The position numbers were made by a program, and so were the translations under genes. Of a stretch of DNA of 64,000 nucleotides, positions 55,101 to 64,000 are shown one piece after another. The notes beneath the pieces were generated by a model. The model was not told the origin of the DNA, made no database searches, and saw nothing but the letters and a program-made list of their open reading frames with translations. Source of the DNA: Ascidia mentula (Eukaryota; Chordata; Ascidiacea; Phlebobranchia; Ascidiidae); assembly GCA_947561715.1 (NCBI GenBank), contig OX387199.1, positions 5,275,001-5,339,000 of the forward strand, written 5' to 3'. Numbering within the stretch: position 1 is the first letter of the stretch; each line of letters starts with the position of its first letter.

Positions 55101-58100
55101 AAACTAGAGGAAAACAGGAGAATTGGATTAATTTATATACCTTGGATATTTGGCCAACAAATATCTTGATCAGTTGCTGATCAAGTTATGACGTGCCTTA
55201 GGTCGCGAGTTCAAACCTCACCGTAAGCTCTATTTCTTTCTGGTTTATTATATTTAACTTAAATAATGGATGTTTAAACCTCACATGATCTCTAGTCTGA
55301 GTGCTTGGCGGTTTTTTTGAGTCACCAATTTGCAGATACTTCATCCGGAGAACGAACGATAACACTACGTGTTATTGAGTCTGCCGCCCGTTTTAAAAGT
55401 TTATACCCATAGATAACAGTTATTTTAAGCAAGAAAAGGTCGGACAAATAAACGATACAACTGAAAAGTTTGTGTTATAAGCAGAAACTTTAACTTACCA
55501 CTCTTCGAGTTCTAAGTTTCATGTTGTTGTATTCAGTACTACTTGTGTTAGAAAGGCTGGTGACGTATGTATCTTGGAATGTCATTTGCAACGTCATCAC
55601 CAGATATCCTGAAGACATGTACATAATTTTAGGATAAAGCTTAGATACTGGAAATACTAAGCGGACGCCAAACACAAAGGTTCAACTGCAGGTTTTAATG
55701 TTAACGAAGTGCATTGGAATTGATTTATGAAATATATAACTTACGACTGCACACGGTTCCAGTTTGAACAAAGAATGGTGGACAATTGATGCCAGGTGTG
55801 GTTGAGACAGTGGTAGTTGGTGCTGCAGTGGATGATACCGTGGTAGTTGGTGCCGCTGTTGAAGATTCAGCAGTGGTCGATTCAGTTGTGGTTGGTGCCG
55901 GGGTGGTAATTTCTGTTGGCAGCAAAAATACAGATTTGCGTGGAACACAAAAAAAAGTTTACTAGTGTTTGGGTATTTTATGCCCAAAAACTTGATTTAC
56001 CATCAATACTTTGGTTACGTTTGCCTGAAGTCGCCAAAGCATGTTTTCTTTACTTTATCCTCACTTAATTTATGTAGCTTTACTCATAAAAAAAAACACC
56101 AACCACTCTCGCATCTAGTTCCTTCATATCCGGTGGCACAGACGCAAGTGGGGTTGACAGAGCTTGCGGCAGGGGTGCACGTTCCTCCGTTCATACAGTA
56201 TGGGTTACCACCAAGCATACATTGGTCTTCACAACTTAATACAAAGAAAGTGTTATATAGACACGAACAACAGACAAATGTCCACTTATTGTAAGTTTGC
56301 TAAAACATGTCGAAATTTGTGTAAAAATTGAAGCAAAAACCGACGTACACAACAAGTATGAAAATCCCCTAAAAAACATAATAGCTGGCCAATGAAACGT
56401 AAACACGTTTATTTTGTCCTTTTACAGAAACGACCACCATCCAAGTCAACCTGACAACAATGATATCTTACTTTCTGCCGGGGTTGCTGACGTCACTCTC
56501 TCTGTAGTTTGCGAAACATTGACAAGTGAAACCAGGGTGTGAATCGGTGTTGGTGCAGTTGGCATTCTGTGAGCAGTCGTTGGTAGTGGAGTTGCTGCAT
56601 TCGTTGAAATCTGACAAAATCAAACACAACTTAAACGGTGGCTACACATGGTAACCGTATGTTTTCTGGGGATTCTGTCCCCCACCATACAACGTGTTTC
56701 ACATTAACCTCGTCCAGCTTTGCAGATTATTCTGATTTGATTTTAATTTTGATTTGCCACGGGGAAGATTTACATACGATACTAAACTTTATCACACACA
56801 ATTTACAACCCTAATATTCGAACATTTGTGGTAATCTATCTTCTCATTGTGCAATGGTTATTTACCGGATATGACGACGGCACTGACGTTATTTTCTTGC
56901 AAAACCATCAAATTTCCAGCATTTAACACTTCCGCCACATCAGCTGATGTTTGGGTAACATTGGTAACATTTCCCATCTGAACGTTCGTGTCGGCGATAA
57001 TGCTTCCGTTTCGGAAAGTGATGGCGTCAAAAGCGATGAAGATAGCGCCAACTTCGTTCAATACTGCGCTTAACTGAGAGGGAATCGGTCAGGTTTATGT
57101 AAGTAATCCATCATTGTCTTTATAGTAGCAGGTTATGAATAAAATGTGCAAAGCAAAATTGCTTTGAGAATAGAAAGACGGCCCATATTGCTGAAAACAT
57201 TGTGTTTTCTGCAATATTGACGGGTTTCTTTATTCCCAGAGCTATGAATAAATAGTGTTTCGAAAATGCTTTGCTTTATTTTTTTCTAGTATTATCAATT
57301 TGGATGCAAGTTTCTTTTTTGAAATCATTGATTTTTTTTATATTAAACCTTACCACAACTGTCACGCGGTTTCTGTAGCTGAAGTAGAGAGCACTAGATG
57401 GGTTATTAAGATCGGCCGAAAATACTTCGTTGAAGGTCATAACGCATCTGGTTCTTTGGAAAGCTAAACACAACAAACAAAACAATTCAATTCAATCCTA
57501 ACCACGCCTAGAAAGTTACTTTAAAAGCTTCAAAGAAAGTTTGGACACGCGACAAAGTTTGGACAGTTCTGTCATGTCATAAGATTAAAAACAACACGAC
57601 CAAGCCTTGCAGGGAAATTGTCGTTCTAGATTGAATATTGACCGGTTAACTGGTGACACACGAAAATAAACCACAATATAACTCACCGGTACAAGTGTTT
57701 CCCATCAGAACTGTGAAAGCTGGGCAGACAACAGGGGTAGGGGTGGTGTCAACTACAGCAGTGGTGGTGACTGTGCAAAAAGAAGTTCTGGTAACTATAG
57801 GTAGTGCAAAACCACAACACACGTGTCTATGTACATTGTGTGGGGGCACTGAGGAGGCTACATTTGTGCACTGGAATGCACAGTGGGTAAAATGCGTTTG
57901 ACACTGCCACAGTGTTAGAAGGCAATAAATATTCAAGCAATAATTTTGTATAAATAGAAGTGGTCATTTTCATGCGCAACATCAATCGATTCTGCAAGAT
58001 TTCTTCTTCCATTAAGAGGATGTTTTAAAGAAGTTAGCAAAAGTCTGGAAAGGACAGATATTCGGAAAAGTGTTTGATACAAAGTTAGTGTCAAAGTTTC

Positions 58101-61100
58101 TGAGCAACAATTCAGAAAATGGGGTTTATAAAACGGTCATGCAATGCAATTGGAAGAATCAGACAAGAATTAGTAAGAACAGTTTCCATATAACACATGT
58201 TATAGAAGTCGAAATGAGATTTTTTGTGAAAAGTAGGGAAAGAAAGTTAACAGCTCTGAGAAAAAAGAAAAGTAATCCACGCAATCCAAAACAATTTCCA
58301 CCATAGATGTTTCAAAAAAGCAGCACCAAAAGGCCAAGCACGGTTAGCACACAGAGCAACAAGTTATTTCGGTTTGATTTCGAGCAAGCACTGCTACCAT
58401 CAGGGGCTGTCGTCGTTGTAGTGACTGCAGGGGTTGATGTTGTGGTGGTTCGGGGCACAGAGTCAACAGTTGTTGTAACCTCTGCTGCAGTGGAGGTGGT
58501 TGCGGCTGCTGTTGTGGTGGTGGTGGTTGTAACTTCAGCGGTGGTTGGTACTTGCGCGGTTGAAACCACCGTGGTGGTAACTGACATTTAATATTTAGTT
58601 GCAAAACCGAAGGAACATGATACAACGAAATAGTCAAGGCAATATTGGACAACTAAGATATGTTATGCTGACTACAAACGTACCTGGCGCTGTGGTGGCC
58701 TCAAAGGTGGTCGATTCAACAGTTGTAACTACAAAATACTTTCAGGTTACTTTATTGAACATTTAAGAACAGCAAACAATCAATCTGAACCCTTACCATT
58801 ATTTGCACAAATACGTCAACAATTATTTCGACATATATTTTACAACAGTTACCCTCCGACAACAAAGCCTTATTGCCTATTATCGCCTAATTTATATTGC
58901 ATGGGCAATTATGTAAAGGTTTCTTTGCATCAAACACATATGTCTCTTGCCATCATCAAGTCAGCAAAACAATAAGCTGTGAAATGTTTCTTGGAGAGAA
59001 TCATTTCACATTAGGTAAAAACAATCCACAACCAAGAAGAGGAAAGCAGACATGCTGGTGATAACTTGGAACAACGCAAAAAACACTGCCCGGTCAAATA
59101 AAAGCTGCATAAAATAATATGATTTGTGTGTTCTTTTCTGCCACACAATTTAGTTAGTATAGCGGGGCAAGTGCTAAGCACAGTTAAACACCCAAGCAAA
59201 GCAAGCCTGTTGTAAGGTCCAGTGTTCAACAACTTGTCATAGTTGGCAATCGTATTGTTCACAAAGAGGAACATTTTACCGCGGTCGAATTATTAGAATT
59301 TGCAATGTTCAGCGGAAGTTTAGGGTCTTTTAACCTACTGTGATAAAATACCAAGCTATTTGGTCTAAATGTTGCTTCAACGTTGCTGCTATACAAAATG
59401 TATCGAACCCTAACAATCTTGTCCATGCACATTGAGTTAGTGTCACCAAGTTCATTTGTCGCACAAATGATGATTTAAAGAGTTTCGCCGCCACGAGCCC
59501 ATAAAGAACACTTGGTCAAGATAGCGTTTAACGCAAAGTTGTATGATAAAAAGAGTTAACAAATGTTATTTGCACTGAAATCCCGCGTCAGCAGAATACT
59601 GGTTGATAAATGTTAAGAAATAAAATGTATAGTTTGTTACAATTTATGCGCGTATTAGGAAAGAGATGCGCAAGTGACCAGCCGTATGAAAACAAACTTT
59701 TCCGCAAGATTAAGCTTTTTCGAGTTGGCGAAGCAAGCGCTGCTACCACCTGGGGCTGTCGCCATTGTTGGGACTGATCTTGTTGCATTTTGAACCACAG
59801 AGCCAACTGTTGTTGTAACCTCTAGCGTGGTTGTAGCTGAGGATGTTGTAACCCCTTGTGTGGTTGTAGCTGAAGATGTTGTAACCTTTTGTGTGGTTGT
59901 AGCTGGGGATGTTGTAACCCCTTGTGTAGTTGTTGCTGAGGTGGTTGTAACTCCTTGTGTGGTTGTAGCTGGAGATGTTGTAACCCCTTGTGTGGTTGTA
60001 GCTGGAGATGTTGTAACCCCTTGTGTGGTTGTAGCTGGAGATGCTGTAACCCCTTGTGTGGTTGTAGCTGAAGATGTTGTAACCTGTTGTGTGGTTGTAG
60101 CTGGAGATGCTGTAACCCCTTGTGTGGTTGTAGCTGAAGATGTTGTAACCCCTTGTGTGGTTGTTGCTGAGGTGGTTGTAAACCCTGGTGTGGTTGTAGC
60201 TGAGGTTGTTGTAACACCTTGTGTGGTTTTTGTATCCTCTTGTGTGGTTGTAGCTGAGGCTGTTGTAACTCCTTGTGTGGTTGTAGCTGAGGTTGTTGTA
60301 AACTCAGCGACATTTGCTGATTGCGTGGTTTTAACCACGGTAATGGTGACTGACATTTAATGTTTAGTCGCGTAACCACACAAACAGGGCACAACTAAAT
60401 AGTGTGGGCAATATGGGATAAGATGTGCTATGATAACAGTAAACGTAGCCTACCTGGTGTTGTCGTGACCTCCGAGGTGGTCGATTCAACAGTTGTAACT
60501 GCAAAGTAGGTTTCATGTTACTTCTACAACACTTTGAAACTACTTGGACTTTTAAGTTTGAGCAATAAACGAAAAAACGGCGTTTGGAATTTTAATCCTA
60601 AAACCTTTATTTATCAATTCAAAAGCTTTTGTAAACTTAAAGCACCTTTGCTGAAAAGTTGTTATATTACGGCCATTAGTTCAAATATTTCTACAGACTG
60701 TGAGAGAAACAAAATTACCAAAAAGTTGGAATATATTGATGTTGTTTTGAATAAAAATCACGATTCACTACTTGTACGCAAAACCTACCTGGCATTGTAG
60801 TCGGAGGAGCAACGGTTGTCACTGGAACCATGTCTAAAACACAGAAGATAATTAAGGTGTTGTAACGTGTTTTAAACCCAAGTTTGTCATTGATAAACAT
60901 AATAATATCAAGGGGTAAGAAAATAGTTGCAAAGAAGTGGAACATGTTCAGAAGTAACTCCAGTTTTGACTTTATGAATAATACCACCTAAAGGATATAT
61001 CTGATTAAACTGCATGCCATCTTTGATCATGTTTCGTCGTAATCAACCCATATCTCTTATCATCAGCACGTGAGCAACGCGATTGGTTGCGATGTGCGAG

Positions 61101-64000
61101 AGAAAGAATTGGATGACCTCCACAACGAACACAGAACATGCCATTGCCAAGAAGATGAAAGTAGGCATGCTGATGACAACTTCACGCCAAACCAACTCCA
61201 TCATACAAACGGTACACAGGAAGAATTTTTTTTTTCCGTCGCGCACGTTCAGTTAGTTGCAGGGCAAGCGCTAAACTAACTTTCAGTCGAAAACCCGAGC
61301 AAATCAGCAAGTCTGCTCTTGGTCCAACGTTTTTAACAGTTGGCATTTTTGATGATTGCATAGCTGATGGATATTTTCATCGCTGCTACGTCATCTAGGA
61401 TTTCACAATCGTTCTACGATCTTTGGGGTTAATTCTACCAGCTGCATTCAGACCCAGCACCTATCAAGCTAACGGTCTAAATAGGTTATGCAATTCAAAA
61501 ATCGCCATGCTACAACATTGCTACTATACCCGGTGATAACGTCCCAGTTGTAACTTGTGATCTGGTCGTTTCACTGGTTGCACCAGACATTGTTGGCGTT
61601 TCACCACCAGAAACTGCCCCTGGGTTGGTAGATACTGATGGCATTGCAGTACTCGACGAAGAAGCTGTCGGGTTAGTTGTGGCTTCAAGGCCAAAGGTAA
61701 TTAGATTTGCAGTGGTTTCTGCAACCGTGGAATTGGTTGGCTGCGAGCTTGTTGCCACAGGAGAAGTATTTGCTGGTGCAGTGGTTGTTGCAACTGTTAA
61801 GTTGTTCACTGGTGCAGTGGTTTCACGAATCGTTGAATTGGTCACTGGAATGTGTGTTTCTGCCACAGAAGAAGTTGTTACTGGTGCAGTGGTAGTTTCC
61901 GTTGGTGAAGTGGCTACTGGTGCAGTGGTTTCAAGAATTGTAGAATCGGTCAATGTTGTAACTGTTTTTGTCACAATAGAAGTTGCCATTGTAGTTGTAG
62001 CTTTCAGGCCAAATGTAATTAGTTTTGCAGTGGTTTCTGCAACCGTGGAATCGGTGTGCTGCGAGCTTGTCGCCACAGGAGAAGTATTTGCTGGTGCAAT
62101 GGTTGTTGCAAATGTAGAATTGGTCACTGGTGCAGTGGTTTCACGAATCGTTGAATTGGTCACTGGAGTGACTGTTTCCGCCACTGAAGAAGTAGTTACT
62201 GGTGAACTGGTTTGTGCAAATGTTGTGTTCGTCATTGATGTGGCTGTTTCTGCCACTGTGGAGAGATTAGCTTGTACACTGGTTGTTGTAATTTGAGAAG
62301 TTGTCGCTGGTCCTGTGGTTTCAGATAATGTAGAGTTGGTCACTGAGGCATCTGTTTCAGTCACCAAGGAAGGTGTCGGGTTAGTTGTGGCTTCAAGGCC
62401 AAAGGTAACTAGTTTCTCACTGGTTTCTGCAATAGTGGAATTGGTTGACTGCAAGGCTGTTGTCACTGGAGTATTTTCGTGTGTAGCGGTTGTTACAAAC
62501 TGAAAAGTGGTTACTGGTACAGTACTTTGTACAATTGCGGAAATGGTCGTTTCTGCAACAGGTGTAGTGGAAACTGGTACAGTGGTTTCTGCAATTGCGG
62601 AAATGGTCGTTTCTGCAACAGGTGTAGTGGAAACTGGTACAGTGGTTTCTGCAATTGCGGAAGTGGTCGTTTCTGCAACAGGTGTAGTGGAAACTGGTAC
62701 AGTGGTTTCTGCAATTGTGGAAGTGGTCGTTTCTGCAACAGGTGTAGTGGAAACTGGTACAGTGGTTTCTACAATTGCGGAAGTGGTCGTTTCTGCAACA
62801 GGTGTAGTGGAAACTGGTACAGTGGTTTCTGCAATTGTGAAAGTGGTCATTTCTGCAACAGCTGTAGTGGAAACTGGTACAGTGGTTTCTGCAATTGCTG
62901 AAGTGGTCGTTTCTGCAACAGCTGTAGTGGAAACTGGTACAGTGGTTTCTACAATTGCGGAAGTGGTCATTTCTGCAACAGGTGTAGTGGAAACTGGTAC
63001 AGTGGTTTCTGCAATTGTGAAAGTGAAAGTGGTCGTTTCTGCAACAGGTGTAGTGGAAACTGGTACAGTGGGTTCAACAACTGCTGAAGTGGTCGTTTCT
63101 GCAACAACTGTAGTGGAAACTGGTACAGTGGTTTCTACAATTGCGGAAGTGGTCGTTTCTGCAATTGTGAAAGTGGACGTTTCTGCAACAGGTGTAGTGG
63201 AAACTGGTACAGTGGTTTCTGCAATTGTGAAAGTGGACGTTTCTGCAACAGGTGTAGTGGAAACTGGTACAGTGGTTTCTACAATTGCGGAAGTGGTTGT
63301 TTCTGCAACAGGTGTAGTGGAAACTGGTACAGTGGTTTCTGCAATTGTGGAAGTGGTCGTTTCTGCAACAGGTGTAGTGGAAACTGGTACAGTGGTTTCT
63401 GCAATTGCGAAAGAGTTCGTTTCTGCAACAGTTGTAGTGGAAACTCGCACAGTGGTTATTGGTGACGTAGATTGCGTACCACCTGACACATTAACTAATG
63501 TGGTTTTCGGTGAAGTTGTTGCTTCGAAGCCAAAAGTAATTACTTGCGCTGACGTGTGCGGAATGGCAGAAGTAGTTTCTGCTGTAGATGTAGCAAAATC
63601 TGCACTTGTAGTTATTGGTGCAGTTGTTTTAACGACAGTGGAAGTGACATCTGTATTGCTGTCAATACTGGTAACAGACACAGGAGTGGTCGTGAAAGCC
63701 GGGCCAGATGTTTGAGGCACTGTAAAAGTAGATACTTGTCCACTGCTAGTGCTGGTAAACACAGGTGTTGTTTCAGAGGCAGGTTTTGAAGTCAGTGTAG
63801 TAATTGCCCCAGAACTAGCATCGCTGGTTCCGATTGGTGAAATGGTGGCCAAAGTAGTAGATTGAGTTGAAACAATTGTGTGTGGCGATGAAGTATCAGC
63901 AGATACCGTGGTAGAAATTGTGCTTTCGGTTTGAGTTGTTGCAGCAGAAGTCGTCTCAACAGTGGTAGTTGTAACGGGAGTCACAGTTATTACTTTAACT
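51792..64000 (-). CDS. Membrane mucin with Thr/Ser repeats and two SEA-EGF-EGF modules (5' end beyond the window)
   Basis: The reading frame is open to the right edge, so the N-terminus is missing. In transcription order: a giant Thr/Ser/Pro exon (64000 to about 61537, donor G|GTATAG); 15-codon exons 60833-60789 and 60498-60454; a Thr-rich exon with its own stop (60349-59655); another 15-codon exon 58728-58684; a second stop-containing Thr-rich exon (58580-58312); a short Cys-pair exon 57770-57687; SEA 57463-57354 and 57073-56866; EGF 56610-56472 and 56234-56104; a Thr-rich/Cys-pair exon 55912-55745; SEA 55608-55499 and 55103-54908; EGF 54351-54207 and 53656-53526; then alternative membrane ends. 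SEA plus EGF next to a helix is the layout of MUC3/12/13/17-type mucins. SEA domains self-cleave in many of these, but I do not see a clear GSVVV site. Likely a surface or secreted epithelial glycoprotein. Confidence 0.85.
52955..53043 (-). CDS. Mucin alternative end A: membrane helix with almost no tail
   Basis: After acceptor TTTTTAG the exon reads GGALVGLVVGLILGVVLLVA then IALAIWRYK and a stop. The incoming phase (1) matches the EGF donor at 53526, exactly as for exon B downstream. It would give a protein anchored by a Gly-rich helix with only a few cytoplasmic residues. Confidence 0.7.
53526..55912 (-). other. Mucin module 2: Thr linker, Cys pair, SEA, EGF_CA, EGF
   Basis: Exon 55912-55745 is Thr/Ser/Pro-rich and ends NCPPFFVQTGTVCS. 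SEA halves 55608-55499 (LVMTLQMTFQDTYVTSL) and 55103-54908 (FVGFEGLVTFRSGSTIADFN) follow. EGF 54351-54207 begins FNECSDPQYHNCDPSANSEC, a calcium-binding type. EGF 53656-53526 reads CEAQCQLDGEDYCYNGGSC and ends WYEGDRCERT. Exon lengths 110 and 131 equal those of module 1. Confidence 0.85.
54606..54835. mobile_element. Decayed copy of the paired-hammerhead palindrome in a mucin intron
   Basis: Same layout as 28841-29073. The left ribozyme on the minus strand (54660-54606) retains stem I AGCTGCA/TGCAGCT and GAAA, but C3 of the core is T (TTGATGA). The right copy near 54776-54835 reads CTAATAA in place of CTGATGA. The shared centre GTTGACCGAAAGGTACCACA is well kept. Both ribozymes should be dead. 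It lies in the intron between 54908 and 54351. Confidence 0.75.
56104..57770 (-). other. Mucin module 1: Cys pair, SEA, EGF_CA, EGF
   Basis: Exon 57770-57687 ends VCPAFTVLMGNTCT. SEA halves 57463-57354 (RCVMTFNEVFSADLNNPSSA) and 57073-56866 (IFIAFDAITFRNGSIIADTN). EGF 56610-56472 (FNECSNSTTNDCSQNANC) and EGF 56234-56104 (CEDQCMLGGNPYCMNGGTC). Phases are the same as in module 2, so the two arose by block duplication. The donor after 56104 (G|GTTGGT) is weak but gives the only in-phase link to module 2. Confidence 0.85.
58312..58580 (-). CDS. Mucin alternative terminal exon with GPI-signal-like end
   Basis: After acceptor AAATGTCAG, in phase 1, the exon encodes Thr-rich sequence (TTTVVSTAQVPTTAEV) and ends GSSACSKSNRNN then LLLCVLTVLGLLVLLF and a stop. 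A hydrophobic C-terminus after a small-residue and polar spacer is the standard look of a GPI-anchor signal. Including this exon would cut off SEA, EGF and membrane exons, giving a GPI-linked mucin. Confidence 0.6.
59655..60349 (-). CDS. Mucin alternative terminal exon with 11-residue repeats
   Basis: Phase-1 exon after AAATGTCAG encoding about 16 copies of an 11-residue unit, consensus TTTQGVTTSPA, then a link to GSSACFANSKKLNLAEKFVF and a stop at 59655. It parallels the terminal exon at 58580-58312 and is preceded, like it, by a 15-codon exon of nearly the same sequence (VTTVESTTSEVTTTP). Its C-terminus is less hydrophobic, so it may be a decayed GPI signal or a secreted end. Confidence 0.6.
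59800..60310. repeat. 33-bp minisatellite in a mucin exon
   Basis: On the plus strand the unit reads about CCTTGTGTGGTTGTAGCTG plus GAGATGTTGTAACC, repeated roughly 15 times with few changes; it encodes TTTQGVTTSPA on the minus strand. Array length is likely polymorphic. Confidence 0.85.
61537..64000 (-). CDS. Giant Thr/Ser/Pro mucin exon, open at the window edge
   Basis: More than 800 codons of mucin-type sequence with no stop until 61510. A donor (CCG G|GTATAG) before that stop gives phase 1, matching the 15-codon exon at 60833. The central part (about 62500-63460) is a 20-residue repeat, consensus TTVPVSTTPVAETTTSAIAE. Flanks hold a longer degenerate repeat with ITFGLEATT-like segments (seen at LITFGLEATTNPT, VTFGLEATTNPT and VITFGFEATTSP), a non-mucin insert recurring every 100-150 residues. 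Dense O-glycosylation is expected. Confidence 0.85.
62500..63460. repeat. 60-bp minisatellite coding 20-residue mucin repeats
   Basis: About 16 near-identical units, each with the plus-strand phrases TGTAGTGGAAACTGGTACAG and TGGTTTCTGCAATTGCGGAA. Indels are in multiples of three, so the minus-strand frame is kept. Third-position identity is high, which points to recent unit turnover. Confidence 0.9.

Noticed and set aside
59822..60394. Gln/Pro/Leu-rich frame on the minus strand and Val-rich frame on the plus strand over the 33-bp repeat
   Set aside because: Alternative-frame shadows of the TTTQGVTTSPA mucin repeat; no splice or homology support.
62500..63460. CRISPR-like array of regular repeats
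   Set aside because: Units are contiguous with no unique spacers, keep a reading frame, and lie in a eukaryotic mucin exon.
62479..63715. Long plus-strand frames (up to 402 codons, including a Cys/Asn/Gly-rich one) opposite the mucin repeats
   Set aside because: They are reverse-complement shadows of the 60-bp repeat; with no stop in one unit, the whole array stays open. The minus-strand Thr/Ser reading fits the adjoining mucin exons and splice phases.

Overview
The window looks like nuclear DNA from an invertebrate chordate, most likely a solitary ascidian of the Ciona type. This is an inference. It rests on AT-rich sequence with compact genes of short exons and GT-AG introns, chordate orthologues (ZCCHC9, NUDT17, PSME3IP1), tandem lineage-specific duplicates, a SEA/EGF transmembrane mucin, and abundant short transposon-like repeats, some carrying hammerhead ribozymes. 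No prokaryotic features are present. Gene models were built by hand from reading frames, splice-site consensus and intron-phase agreement. They have not been checked against transcripts.

Layout. 0-2.7 kb: no gene seen. 2.7-7.3 kb: three housekeeping genes, ZCCHC9 (-), NUDT17 (-) and PSME3IP1 (+); the last two share a 645-bp divergent promoter region. 8.4-21.5 kb: two arylamine N-acetyltransferase paralogues (-) interleaved with the first two members (A, B) of a family of small single-pass membrane proteins (+). 22.9-25.6 kb: member C. 27.9-33.6 kb: two tandem P-loop sulfotransferase genes (+), each ending in a hydrophobic tail. 35.5-38.5 kb: member D. 39.8-42.1 kb: a 248-codon gene of unknown family (-), with member E (+) nested in its first intron. 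42.4-45.1 kb: a seven-exon aldo-keto reductase (-). 48-49.1 kb: a secreted Ly6/uPAR-like protein with a Ser/Thr stalk and GPI-type C-terminus (+). 49.5-50.6 kb: a two-pass membrane protein with a PPxY tail (-). 51.8 kb to the right edge: the 3' part of a large mucin gene (-) with Thr/Ser repeats, two copies of a SEA-EGF-EGF module, two alternative transmembrane ends and two GPI-like or secreted alternative ends.

The main candidate system is the A-E cluster. Four members share one five-exon plan: a signal peptide; a short exon with two Cys; a symmetric exon with Y-CC...CC...WWxxW; a transmembrane exon starting Y-x-W; and a cytoplasmic exon. Their tails carry PPxY or LPTY motifs that could bind WW domains. 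This matches the WBP1/VOPP1/Shisa-like (STMC6) adaptor superfamily. Member E keeps the plan but lacks the CC-CC-WW exon. With the two-pass PPxY gene at 50 kb, the window concentrates membrane proteins that could recruit WW-domain partners.

The second unusual signal is a family of palindromic elements carrying hammerhead ribozymes. The copy at 28841-29073, inside a sulfotransferase intron, has a complete canonical ribozyme on each strand. Decayed relatives lie in introns of three other genes.
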